Positions 1 to 10,864 of a stretch of 64,000 nucleotides of DNA are shown piece after piece (within the stretch, counting starts at the first letter, position 1; the number at the start of each line of letters is the position of its first letter). Made by a program: the position numbers and the translations under genes. This DNA comes from Rhodamnia argentea (Eukaryota > Streptophyta > Magnoliopsida > Myrtales > Myrtaceae). Location: the NCBI RefSeq assembly GCF_020921035.1, contig NC_063154.1, positions 7,130,001 to 7,194,000 on the forward strand, given 5' to 3'. The notes beneath the pieces were generated by a model, which had not been told where the DNA came from, ran no database searches, and saw only the letters and a program-made list of their open reading frames with translations.

Positions 1-380
1 AGCTTTTCGGACATCAGATCAAACAGAACCATAATCAATACTGCTCGAATACATCCGCGTCATCATCTAACAGCTTTATCTTCCGTGTTGCAGATCGGAA
101 GTCAGGCACGAGCCCCACTTAGCCCGTCGTTTGATTATTCTACGGCCAAACTTGAATTTGCAGCAAGCATACTCATATCACACTTAACCTTGGTCTGTAT
201 CCTACAGTTCGTTCCATGGACCTTGATCCTCCATCAATCATGATTTTAACTGGACAACCTCATCTCTCTTTTAGACCTCCAAGTAGCCGACAGGTACTTG
301 CTGTTCTCGCTCTGATCCACTTGCCTGTAAATTTTTTTCCTCTCGTAGCTTGCGCTCTGATCTGCAATCACACCCGCCAT

Positions 381-839
381 TCACCATGTCAATCTATATC
401 CTAAACATAAACAAAGATCAATGAAAGCTCGAGGAAGACAAAAGTTAAGTACACTCCCAAGAGCAATAAACCGTCGCCCGTGATTACCCGACGCATGCCT
501 TGTTCTTGACTTGACGATGTTAGGAATGAAAACACCGGTTCCGTTGCTCTTCTGCCACGAGCTCCAAATGCAACTCGGAACGGAAGAATCGGGGTTCCTC
601 TTCTCCCACGAATTAAAATGGCCCAAACCCTTCGCACAAGCCGAAGGACTGGCCTTCATCGCATCATTATAAGCTCTCGCGACGTGCCTGGTCTCGAGAG
701 AACCCTCGTCCTGGTCTTCCTCAGCCGTTAGCTCGAGGATCTGCCTCTTGAGCTCGGCGTAGTAAACATCCTCGTCTTCATGCCGATCGAGGTCGATAGT
801 GGCCATGCTGGATTGAAGAGACGTGTGGTGGGAGACCAT
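381..839 (-). CDS. Small plant-specific protein of unknown function
   Basis: I do not recognise a named family. The open frame from the ATG at 839 encodes 152 residues. The N-terminal half is acidic (DEDVYYAELKRQILELTAEE) and would form a charged helix; a later stretch reads NGTGVFIPNIVKSR. The overall style, with a short acidic N-terminal helix and a basic tail, resembles small uncharacterised plant proteins. A good intron can be placed at 401-487: donor GTAATC, then a pyrimidine-rich tract and TTTAG. It is 87 nt long and keeps the frame open, so either a 152-residue unspliced or a 123-residue spliced product (ending in SGYRLTW) is possible. The spliced form is more likely because the intron translates into a hydrophobic segment unlike the rest. 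A TATA box lies about 95 bp upstream. The reading frame is well supported; the function is unknown. Confidence 0.6.
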   Translation of the reverse strand: MVSHHTSLQSSMATIDLDRHEDEDVYYAELKRQILELTAEEDQDEGSLETRHVARAYNDAMKASPSACAKGLGHFNSWEKRNPDSSVPSCIWSSWQKSNGTGVFIPNIVKSRTRHASGNHGRRFIALGSVLNFCLPRAFIDLCLCLGYRLTW

Positions 840-931
840 TTTTTCCTTCGGTTGTAAATCTCGAACCTGATTAGATGGGTAGAGATGGGAAAAGAGATAT
901 GGACTGCTTATTTGTTGTTGAGAAATTTAGA

Positions 932-945
932 TGGGAGTATATATA
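932..945 (-). promoter_or_regulatory. TATA box of the 381-839 gene
   Basis: A CTATATATACTCC sequence reads on the minus strand about 95 bp upstream of the ATG at 839. That spacing fits a TATA box with a leader of roughly 60 nt. The motif is visible; its use is inferred. Confidence 0.5.
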
Positions 946-999
946 GATGGAGTTGTTGAAGAAGGTGGAGTGTTTGGGGTCAACCAAACACACATTTGA

Positions 1000-2720
1000 T
1001 TAAACATAAGCAGCAACTAATTAGGTTAACTCGAACCAATATAGATCCAAGTTGGGAGAATATTGTCCACTTTGTTGTAGGTTATTGCATGTCTCGTGTA
1101 CCCGAGTTTCCCATTCAGTAGTTAGTCGCCCATTGACTGCTAACTTTCTTTCACTTATACAATTAAATAGAATAATCGATCGTGACGTGCTGACTAACAT
1201 AAGCAGAAAATATGCTCCCGAGTTGTCGCTTTCGACGCGAAAAAAGGATAGGGAGGAAGCTCTTCGAAACGTCAGTTCTGTCAACAAAACCATGTTTATG
1301 TTTGTGGGCCTGGCTGAACCGCCATCCTAGGCCACGACAGCAATAGTGATAATGGTGATAATTTATAAAAGCAAAACCAGAGCAAATCGTGACATCTGTT
1401 TATTGTTTTCGCTGGGAGGAGATAGGTTAACGTTAGTTAAGAGCATCAGTAGTGCAGGTGTACCACCGCAACTGTAAAAGCCAAGATAGAAATGCCTTGG
1501 CTTAGTCAAAGTACGGTTCATCGGCCAACGTCGTGTACTGTCTCTGCTTTCGTTTGCTGTTCTTTTTTCAGGTTCCAACGATTAATTTACTTCGATGCAT
1601 TATCCATCTGCATGCTCTAACACCCACGGATCGTGATGGCTACGACTAATTCAATCGATAATGAAAGATTAATCTGCTAAGTACTTTGGATTGGAATATC
1701 TTTTCACTAACTGTCTTGCTTATGGTCGCACGGTTGATTAAATAAATATAATTAGGCTCCGGAAAAAAATATTGCATCTTTAATGAAAAATTTTTAAAAC
1801 ATAAATTGTTGTTGACTATTGGTTAATTATTTAAGCAATACAAACAATATTTTCACGAAAATATTTTCCAAATAATCCAATTTTCGCGAAACAAACGAAA
1901 CATTAGGGTGCGTTTGTTTAAGTGAAAGTGTTTTTCGGGAATTGATTTTCTGAACTTTTACTCGTTTGGTTTGTCAAAAATGATTTAATTAACGGAAAAC
2001 ACCTTCCGATCTGCAAAAAATTCATGCATAAAATTGAAAAAGTGAATTCTTAAATCTAAAAAGGCGAAAACACTTTTTGGAATTGCTCATCTTAAATTGT
2101 TTAATATTTATTAATTTATTTTATATTTCTTTAAATTTTATGTTTTATTTTTTATTTTCGTTATTTTCGTTATTTTCTTTTTTTTTTCCCCTTCTTTCTC
2201 GGTCGGAAGCCAGCACGACAATAGGCCATAGGCTAGGACGACTTCGCCCAAGGCCGGCAAGGCTCGGCCTAGCCAAATTTCTGCGAGGTTGTGCTTGCTC
2301 AAGGCTGCGAGCTCGAGACCTTGCCAAAGGTCGGCGAGTCACGGCGAGCTAGCTCTACCTCGTTGGATCTAGCAAGGACGAGCTCGCCTCACCGACCTCG
2401 GGCGAGCTCGTCCCGGCCTGAGGCCATCCGTTGGCCAATAAAGAAGGAAAAAAATAATAAAAAATAAAAACATTTGAAATTATTTGAAAATTTAATTTTA
2501 TTTGCCTTAGATGAAGTCATGAAATTAAAATTATTTTTTAAATGAGATCCAATACCAAAAAAACGTTTTCGGTCAGTTATCACCAAATATAGATAAATTA
2601 ACTATTTTTCTAAAAAATGATTTTCAGAAAGTACTTTTCTTTATCACGTAATTTTTCCCCAGCCAAACGCATGCATAGTTTACTAGACTTCCGCTGCCCC
2701 TTCGCATTTCCCAACATCGA
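1000..2720. mobile_element. MITE-like AT-rich block with a GC-rich core
   Basis: No gene is visible here. From about 1905 the text begins with a TGCGTTTGTTT-type end and closes near 2672 with CCAAACGCATGC, its approximate inverse, so a foldback element of about 770 bp is likely. Its flanks are AT-rich, but the middle (about 2190-2430) is sharply GC-rich and reads repeatedly as GGCGAGCTCG-like text. A similar tail (GCGAAACAAACG) ends just before it near 1895. I could not find a convincing target-site duplication. Confidence 0.45.
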
Positions 2721-2729
2721 GGCGAATAT

Positions 2730-3665
2730 GGATGAAAGAACTGTCAACGTGTCAACCCCTTTCAAATCTTAGCCTCTTGAGAATATCTCTCCCAATAAAG
2801 ATAGGTCTGTCGGGCGATGATGACCTAAATGATTTTGGTAGCAATGGAGCATTGAGAAAAAAAAAAGGGAGCCTCTTCTGGATCATTAGCGCTGGTTACA
2901 TGGTAACCTCACCAGAAGAGGGAAGCCTAAGCTTCTGTAAGGGCCTACAGTGCTTGCTCAGAAAATTTTGACAAGCAACATCGATGCGTTCCTTATTTGA
3001 ATGTGCCGGTGCCCTGAACGCACCCCTAATTGCCTTCATATTATTTTTTCTTTCCCTGGGGAAAGGAAAATACTAGAAAGTCTTAGGGAAGCATTTCTCC
3101 TCCTTGCTTTTCGTTGAGCCTTTTGAGGACTTGCCCAGGTCTGATCCTATTTCAAATCTTAGCCTATTGAGAATATCCCACCCAATAAAGAAAAGTCTAT
3201 CGGGGGGGAGGATGACCTAAATGATTTTGGTAGAGCACTGAGAAAAAATGGGCGGGCCTCTTCTGGATCATTGGCGTTAGTTACATGGTAACCTTACCGG
3301 AAGAGAAAAGCCCAAGCTTTTATAAGGGCCTCCGGTGTTTGTTCAAAATTTTTTGGCTAGTTACCTAGATACATTCATTATTTTAACGTGTCGATATCTG
3401 CACACCTTATACCTCTCAATTTCTTACATATTATTTTTTCTTTCCTTGGAAAGAGGGAAATACCAGAAAGTCTTACGAAAGGATTTCTCATTCCTTCTTT
3501 CCGTTAAGCCTTTTAAGAACATGCCTACGTCTAACTGCCTTTCAAATTTTAGCCTATTGAGAATATCCCACACAATAAGGATATTAATGTTCGAGGATGA
3601 TGACCCAAATGATTTTGGTAGTAACAGAGCATTGAGAAAAAAATCTGGCAACATTACCGTTCCTC
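2730..3665. repeat. 390-bp direct tandem array (about 2.4 copies)
   Basis: The phrase TTCAAATCTTAGCC recurs at 2761, 3151 and (as TTCAAATTTTAGCC) 3541, spaced exactly 390 bp each time. The similarity runs through the whole unit. It includes GACCTAAATGATTTTGGTAG, the CTTCTGGATCATT and TACATGGTAACCT phrases, and a CATATTATTTTTTCTTTCC segment. The copies differ by scattered substitutions and small indels, so the array is not recent. The open frames inside it are broken, and I do not recognise a product. Confidence 0.8.
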
Positions 3666-3723
3666 TTTAATATAATACTCTCTAGAAACCCTAGCCCTTA
3701 AAATTAGGCCGTGTTTGTTTGGA

Positions 3724-4475
3724 TGAGAAAATTATTCAAAAAGTCCTAAACTTTTTTATTTGACCAATTGAGTCCTAAACCTTTTCAGATTTTGTCAATT
3801 GAATCCATTCGACCAATTTTAAATGGAAATGGATAATATGGATCTTTGCGTGCTTTCTCGTACGGCTGGCGTTGACGTGATTTTTTTTTTTTAATTTTCC
3901 TTTCTTCTTTCTTTTGTTAGTGTACATATGGCCATCGGCCACAAGTGATGGCTGGACAGGCTGGCCTTGCCTGGGTGAAGGTGAGGCGCCTAACGAGGCT
4001 GTCTTGGCTTGGGGCGAGACCCATCCACTCTCGGTCGCAACCTCCACCAAACGACACCATGTCGCCGCCATCGGAACCCCCTCTTAGGAGCTTAACCCTC
4101 CTCCTCTTCCATGCTTGTTGAGGTTGTGGCTGTTCATATCTTGGTGAACTCAACAGCCATTGCCAAGCCTCCAGATCTCAGTGAGATCGGCGACTCATCC
4201 TCCAATCAGCTTTCATAAGCAACCCGTCATTGAGCCTTCAAAAAAGCTTAGCCATGGCCAACCTTCGTGGGCCCTCGCCCAGGTGAGGCTAGCCATCCCG
4301 CTTGGCCATTGCCTGCGGCCAGTGGTAGGTCCGTCCACCAGCAAAAGAAAGAAGAAAGAAAAAAAAAAGAAAAAAATTTAAAAATCGTTTAACATTGTTC
4401 ATGGCAAAGCCGACCGTGTCATGTATGATGGCCGGCGTCCACATTAGCGATTCTTCGTCAATCATCTCTCTCTAT
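3724..4475. mobile_element. Left part of a Mutator-like 'gtcctaaac' MITE
   Basis: The left arm (GAGAAAATTATTCAAAAAGTCC, then repeated 'gtcctaaacc ... gtcaattgaatcc') matches the arms of the elements at 10165, 46015 and 56655. It is followed by a GC-rich core (about 3930-4370). The reverse-oriented right arm expected after the core is absent: the sequence runs into a hAT element at 4476 and does not resume the family beyond it. The element is therefore truncated. Confidence 0.6.
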
Positions 4476-5237
4476 TAGGGGTGAGCATGGGCCGGGTGGG
4501 CCGGGTCCAGGCCTAGACCCCGAAACCGACCCTGTTATAACCGGTTCCTAGTTTTTAAAACCGAGAACCGACCCTGTTTATCTTGGAACCTGTTTTGGAA
4601 CCGACCCTGTTTTTCGGTCCGGTTTCGTGGTCTACCCGAGAACCTGTTTTCCTTTTTTTTTTCATCAAAATAATATGAGCATTGATGAAATGAGCAAAAA
4701 AAATTATAATACACCAAAAGCAACAATCCAAAAAATAATAATAAATAATAGTATGATTCACCAAAAGCAACAAACTTTGATATAAAAAATAAAAGTTGCA
4801 ATCCATCAAAAGCAACAATGATCCTCCATAACGCTGAATTAACATAGTGTAAATCTTTCTATCACACTTCAATTTTCGTTGTACCCATTAAAAAAGAACT
4901 GAAATTGTAAGATCCAAATAACATGCTAAAAGACACCACATTTAACGCGCATGAACCAACACTAGAAAAACTCAAACACCACGAGCATAAAACCAAAATC
5001 ATAGTTATTTGGATACTACATTATGGTGTCTTTTTTTTTTTTAAGTAACTAAAAACCGGTTCTAAAACCGGTCCGGGTGGGTCTTCACCTAGAACCGGAA
5101 ACCGGACCGGTTTCAACCGGTTCCCAAAAATTGGAACCGAAACCCGGACCGGTTTGAGCAAGAACCGATTCCCGACCCTGTTTTTCGGGTGGGCCGATCC
5201 GGGTTCCGGGTAAACCCGGTCCGGTTGCTCACCCCTA
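4476..5237. mobile_element. hAT-type non-autonomous transposon, 762 bp
   Basis: The ends are TAGGGGTGAGCA on the left and TTGCTCACCCCTA on the right, which are inverted copies. The 8-bp CTCTCTAT is present on both sides (4468-4475 and 5238-5245). An 8-bp target duplication with TAGGGGTG ends is the signature of hAT transposons. Subterminal DNA is crowded with ACCGGTCC/GGACCGG-type motifs in both orientations, as expected for transposase-binding sites. There is no transposase gene. Confidence 0.9.
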
Positions 5238-6507
5238 CTCTCTATTGACACTTCACGAGGTGTTCTTCGACATAATACAACCGTTTGCACTTGCATGCGC
5301 AATTAATATGTGAAAAGAAAATATAATAGATCGAGAGCCACTTAAAAAAGAAAAACTTTGAGTTATTTTTGGAGTTGCGGAAATGATTGAGGGTAGTTAT
5401 TCTTTAAGTGAAGCAAGTGGGTGCATGGGTTGTAGTTAGAACTTAATTGTTAATTTTTTTTAGGATTTTATTAATGGTAGTTTTGGAAGGAAAATTGAGT
5501 TTTTTGCCTCGATGTTTGGATGATATAAATCTAGATTAGCTGGCCTATTTGGCAAGTTGATAGACTTTTCTGTACCGATTGATGCAGTAAGCAAAAACAT
5601 AAAAATAAATTGTATAGTTAGAAGAGTAAAAGTACGATGAAGATGAACAAGTTAAAATTGGCATGGTCGTCCGCACAGAAAATATGGACATCACCACACA
5701 TATGTATCGCCGGAAGGTCCGGCGCCATTTTGAATAGCATTTGTAAGCGTTCATATTTGCAAAGTCTAAGGTTAAGTTAGAGCTAAGATTGATTAATGAC
5801 ATTAGAGTTGACTCTGAAACCTTCAGTGATGCCGGCTGTAGAAGATTTCGGGATTCGGCCGTAAACAGTTAAGCCTAGTTTATTTACTTGTGTATCATCA
5901 CCATAAACAAAATTATCCCGTGAATCAAGAGGATGAGGCTCTATCCGAAAGCAAATTCCTCTTTTCTCGCTTGTCGAAAGAGGAAAGAACTGCCAAGATT
6001 TCAGCTTGAGCTTAACGAGAGCAACATTCGAATCCATTTGCCTTATCATATACTTGGTGAATTTCAGTATGCCCACTGTGACACATTTATCTAAACTTTT
6101 TTTATAACACAAAAAACATCAAAATTGCACTCAAATTTTGAGGTAAATGCTTCACATGGATAAAAAAAAAAAAATAGTTTGGGGCAAATATATCATACGT
6201 GTATAAGTTTGGGATTTTTGATGTCACAAGAAAAAGTTTGAGGTAAATGTGTTATACTGGTACGAGTTTAGGGTTTTTGGTGTCACAACAAAAATAGAGT
6301 TGAATATGTTATAGTGGGTATAGTTTAGGGTTTTTGATAATTTTTCCCTTACATATTTTACGAGCAATTTATGAAGATGTCATTTGGGTATTTATTTTTG
6401 TTTCCATTTATAAACAATACAATTATCCAATATATTTTTTAGTTTAGTTGAACATTACTTAATTATCATCAATATGCGGTTACATCTAAATAGACAAAAT
6501 ATGTTTC

Positions 6508-6512
<5 letters not shown>

Positions 6513-6549
<37 letters not shown>
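6513..6549. repeat. (TA)n microsatellite
   Basis: About 18 uninterrupted TA dinucleotides. Confidence 0.95.
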
Positions 6550-6550
<1 letters not shown>

Positions 6551-6881
6551 TTGCTTGATACTTGATATAAAATTATAGATAGACAAAGTCCTTTTTCTGA
6601 TCATGAAAAACAGTCATTTTTTGTTTTCAAGATAATAGACGCATATTAGCTTTTTGTTTTAGGGATAATCTTGTGAAATTTTATGGGACTCAAATGTTTA
6701 AAAGCTTAAGCTATTAGATGAATGTATGATTTAATAATTAACTACTCTAATAAACTGATAACGGTGTGTTGATGCGAAAAGCTATCTTTTCTTCTTCTTC
6801 TTTCCTCGTTTTCAAAAGTAAAAGAAATTGTTTATACAAACTTAACCAAACGGTCACACATTTGCACAGAAGCTCAAAGCG

Positions 6882-7038
6882 TTGACTATATACAGAGACC
6901 GGGCTTAGCCTTTGGCAAAGTCAAAGTCTACGGCCCCGTCACATGCCAAAGTCAACTCCAGCTGGAGTGGCGCGGACAAACAAGCTATGCCCCGAAAGCC
7001 AGCCCGAAAACAGAACCCAGAATTTGAAACGAAGTCAA
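6882..7038 (+). promoter_or_regulatory. Cluster of four W-boxes upstream of the PLAC8-type gene
   Basis: TTGACT occurs at 6882-6887 (+) and, as its complement AGTCAA, at 6919-6924, 6950-6955 and 7033-7038. TTGAC[C/T] is the core site of WRKY factors. Four copies within 157 bp, about 320 bp ahead of the start codon, suggest defence- or stress-responsive expression. The sites are seen; the regulation is inferred. Confidence 0.5.
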
Positions 7039-7354
7039 CAATGGAGGCAAGAAAATATAACATTCACATAACATGCGTATAACACATCTCTCTCTCTCTT
7101 CTTTTTTCTGTTTTTAATATTTAACATATTTTTAATTTAAAGATTGCGAATTGCATCATCACAATTAATTAAAAATAAGATAAGTATGATTGCTCGTACT
7201 AATGCTTTTAGGATCTCACTAAATATGCAATAGTGAGGCGAATCGCTCTTGTACATTCAAAACATTTGCCCAACAGGTCGATATGTGCATAAGTACATTT
7301 TAAAGGGCGAAGACTTTGAAGGGAGAGAGAGAGAGAGAGAGAGGTGGGGGAAAA

Positions 7355-8821
7355 ATGGCCAGACTCCCATCTGAAGCACCTCGTCCTCCTCCCTCACCGG
7401 GCCACCAATTCCCAGGCGAAAACCAGCCTTATCCACCGGTATCGCAGCCGATGCCGGCATTGCAAGTGCCGTATGCTCCACCATTGCCTTACACGGTCCA
7501 CCAGACTGGCCAACAGCAGGTGAATATGCCCACATTCAACCTGCCACAGCAAGGCAACACTAATACCGGAACAGCCGTGGCCTACCATCAGTTCAACCAG
7601 CCACAAGCTAACAGCGGTAATGTCGCCGGCATGCAATATCATCAGGATCAGTTCCGGCAACAAGCGAGCCACGTGGTGGCTGCGCAGAGTTACAATCCTG
7701 CTCCCGCCTCAGTGTATACCTCCCCAGCAATGTCCCAAAATGTTGGTCCTGCAAGTGCAACATCCACCTACGGGAGTAGTGCTCCTAACAGTTTGATCAA
7801 TCTTAGCAACGGGTCCGTGAATAATTACATGAACATGGAGCAATGGACCACCGGCCTCTTTGACTGCATGCAAGATCCCTCCAACGGTATGTTGTTCTTG
7901 TGCTTTTCTTCTTGAAACATGAAAGCAAACATGTTGATCTGTTCACTTTAAATGTAAATGTAAAGAGGTTTCGTTTGCGTTGTCTTCGCGATTAGGGCGA
8001 AGGAAAAAGAGAACATATTTATGTTCAAAATTCAATTCTTGTTTTTCCTTTCTAGGTTATTATTATGTAATAGCAAGTGTTCGAATACTTTATTTTGCAG
8101 CCTTCATCACGGCACTGTTTCCGTGCATAACTTTCGGGCAGATCGCAGATGTGCTCGACAATGGCCACACGAGTAAGCATACTTGTTTACAAAGTTATAC
8201 GCCATTTGTTTCTTATTATAAGCTAAACCGGAGGTTCGTCTTGTCTTCTATTTTGTTTGACATGAAAATGCAGATTGTGTTACCAGCGGAATCATCTACG
8301 CCTTCTCGCCTTGTATACTGTCCCGGCCATACCGTGCGAAACTGAGGCGGAGGTTCCGGTTGCTCGAGATCCCGACCTCGGATTACATCGCCCATTCGTT
8401 ATTTGAGCCTTGTGCTCTCTGTCAAGAATACCGCGAGCTTAAAAACCGTGGCATTGACCCGGCGCTTGGTATGTAGCACGCTAATGGCGAACTTAATTGT
8501 TACAAGCATATAAGTTATCGATAGTACTGTTACAAGATATCCTAATCAATGAGTATTTTATGCAAAACAAGTGGTGACGGTGTGTGGATCTACGGTTAAG
8601 ATTGTACCTAGGAAGCATTTCCCTATAGTTTAACTATCACGCCATTCTTAGATTTTTTTTTTTTGTAAAATCTTTAGGATATGTATGGCATTCAGGGTAT
8701 TGAGTATTCATATATTGCTGGGTTCATGGCAGGATATCATGGTAATCTGGAGAAACTCCAAAACCAACAAGGTGGTTCTCCGGCAATGATGCCGCCCAAG
8801 AACCAGGCGATGACTACCTAG
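7355..8821 (+). CDS. Divergent PLAC8-domain (PCR/CNR-type) protein with Pro/Gln-rich N-terminus
   Basis: Four exons, 7355-7886, 8101-8172, 8274-8468 and 8733-8821, join in phase to give 295 residues. The family (PLANT CADMIUM RESISTANCE / CELL NUMBER REGULATOR) comprises small Cys-rich membrane proteins involved in metal efflux or organ size. Residues 1 to about 175 are a low-complexity Pro/Gln/Ser/Asn region. The PLAC8 domain follows: FPCITFGQIADVLDNGHT, then YAFSPCILSRPYRAKLRRRF, then [19 protein letters not shown]. Compared with the neighbour at 11557, the CCLTCWCPC signature has become AFITALFPC, and most of the later cysteines ([21 protein letters not shown]) are gone. The two share intron positions and the C-terminal G-[YW]-HGN, so they are duplicates. 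The start was placed at 7355 because the upstream in-frame ATG at 7316 would translate a (GA)n tract. Metal or pore function may be altered. Confidence 0.85.
8535..8640 (+). mobile_element. Short dispersed element (copy 1 of 5), inside an intron
   Basis: It shares 'caatgagtattttatgcaaaac ... gtgtggatctacggttaagattgtacc' with copies at 13793, 47622, 49845 and 51165. This copy lies in intron 3 of the PLAC8-type gene and is shortened at its left end. Confidence 0.7.
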
Positions 8822-9601
8822 TTAGGAGTTTTCGTCGAACGAAGATCATGTAATATTGGAAGTTTATCATGCCCAAGGCAATCTGCTCCGGTTCTCTGTA
8901 CTCATCGTTCCAGCTTTTTCTTTTATTTTGCGATATGTGAGGGAGCAATCCTGCTTCACGCTCATGAGTTGCACAAGTTATCATGCCAGCTTTTATTTGT
9001 GTTCTTTACTTGATTGTGCTTGAGGCATTCTATAATTTAGTCTGTGAAAAACCAGCTAATGCTTTATTGAGAAGTACGAATCAGATGGTCCATTGCTCCA
9101 TTGCTAAATATTATACGAAATTGCCACAATAAATTAGAGTGAATTATCAATTTAACCAACTAGTTTTGGGTTTATCAACTCTCATTTGAATTAACTATCA
9201 ACTTATATTATTATTTTTTTATAATTTACAGACTTTCCTACGAAGTTGCCGACTTTTAGTTGCCTTTGTTAGCAACACTTACATTTACTGACTCTTGTTT
9301 AAGAGATAAGCGATCTTAGTTAGCATGACTGGTAGAAATTTCTTCCATTGAATTACCACAAAGTATTATGGGTTCCTAATCCCCGGTTGAGTTACTTAGC
9401 GATATTTTGTTCTTCTAATTTGCCGACTTGTTCTATCATTTACAGGCTTTCATTTGCAATCTTAGCAACGCCTTAAATTTACCAACTCTTTTCAGTAATT
9501 ACCAAACTCAATTAGGATGTCTTACCAACTTTTCTCCAATTAAGTTATCCACTAGTTTTGAGTAACCCACTCTCATTTGAATTACTCACCAAGTTTTTTT
9601 T

Positions 9602-10028
9602 GGGAAAAGGCCACAGTTAGTCTTTGAACTTTGATCTAATGTGTAATGTGGTCTCTAAACTTCTAATTTGTCCAATGTGGTCCATGAATTTTAACCCAAT
9701 GTGCAATATCGTTTCATGAACTTATAAATTGTTTAATACGATCCATGAACTTTTGGTTCATATTCAAACTAGTTCCCGGACTATATAAATGTATTCAATA
9801 TTTTTCCTTGACTTAAATTAACGGAAGGACCGCATTGGATATTTTAATATAGTCCAATGACTAGTTTGAACATTTACCAAAAGTTCATGGAACACTTTGA
9901 ACAAATTAAATGTTTAGGGATGTCATTGTATATTGGGCTAAAATTCAAGGACCGCATCGAACAAATTAAAAGTTCATGAGTCACGTTTCACACTGGATCA
10001 AAGTTCAAGAACCATTTGTGGCATTATG
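9602..10028. mobile_element. Foldback MITE, about 427 bp
   Basis: The left end GGGAAAAGGCCACAGTTAGT reappears inverted at the right end (ACCATTTGTGGCATTATGCC). The inner arms ('gaactttgatct', 'ccaatgtggtcc') are also mirrored. Runs of T flank both sides, so a target duplication cannot be read with certainty. Confidence 0.65.
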
Positions 10029-10164
10029 CCTTTTTTTCGATTACCAACTTTTCTTTACCTTTCTTAACTATGCCTTGATTTATAAACTCTTTTATGAAAT
10101 TACTAACTTTAGTTCAAGTGATTTATGAACTTTTCTCCTATTTAGTTGCCGTTTATTTTTAGGC

Positions 10165-10864
10165 GGGAAAAGTGTCAAAAAAGTCATAAACCTATTGCAT
10201 TAGTGCCAATTCAATCCTAAATCTTTTTTTGGTGTCAATTCAGTCCTAAACCTTTTGTATTGGTGTCAATTAAGTCCTAAACCTTTTACAATAGTGTCAA
10301 TTTAGTCCTAAAAATTTTACACTTATGCTAATTGAGTCAATTCGGCCAATTTTGATTGGAAATCACTGTCATGGATGTCAATTATCCTACGTGGCATGGT
10401 TGGCGCTAACGTGGATATTTTTTTAATTTTTTTATATTTTAAATAATTTTTAAAAATAATTTTGAAAAAACCAAAAAAATGATTACAAAATTATTTAAAA
10501 TATTAAAATAATATTAAAAAATATCCAAGTTAGCGCTAGCCATCCCATGTAGGACAATTGATGTCCACGTCAGCGATTTTCATGTCAAAATTGGCCGGAT
10601 TAACTCAATTGGTATAAATATAAAAGATTTAGGACTGAATTGGCAACAATACATAAGGTTTAGGACTAAATTAGCACCAATAAAAAGTTTAGAACTTAAT
10701 TTGCACCAATACAAAAGGTTTATGACTGAATTGGCACCAAAAAAAGGTTTAGGACTGAATTGACACTAATACAAAAGGTGTAAGACTGAATTGACATCAA
10801 AAAAAGATTGAGGACTGAATTGGCACTAATGCAATAGGTTTATGACTTTTTTTACACTTCTCCC
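10165..10864. mobile_element. Mutator-type MITE, 700 bp, with 10-bp target duplication
   Basis: The ends are GGGAAAAGTGTCAAAAAAGT and, inverted, ACTTTTTTTACACTTCTCCC. The 10-mer ATTTTTAGGC occurs immediately left (10155-10164) and right (10865-10874). A 9-11 bp duplication is typical of Mutator-like elements. Each arm of about 150 bp is built of near-repeats of 'gtcctaaaccttttgtattggtgtcaatt'. There is no GC-rich core in this copy and no protein. Confidence 0.88.

Larger units (their letters stand above)
5246..7354. other. Non-coding region upstream of the first PLAC8-type gene
   Basis: No gene is supported. About 6095-6351 is a partial copy of the foldback MITE family seen at 58963-60151, with repeated 'gtataagtttgggatttttgatgtcac' phrases and no full pair of ends. 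A (TA)n microsatellite occupies 6513-6549. From 6880 onward the DNA carries a W-box cluster and short CT and GA tracts that belong to the PLAC8 promoter and leader. Confidence 0.5.

Noticed and set aside
1906-2672. A resolved target duplication for the element with the 2.2-2.4 kb core
   Set aside because: Flanking 8-mers do not match, and a 3-bp duplication could not be established, so the superfamily is left open.
7316-7354. An in-frame ATG upstream of the first PLAC8 gene
   Set aside because: It would add a (GA)n-coded RERERE stretch. The ATG at 7355, right after the repeat, is more plausible.
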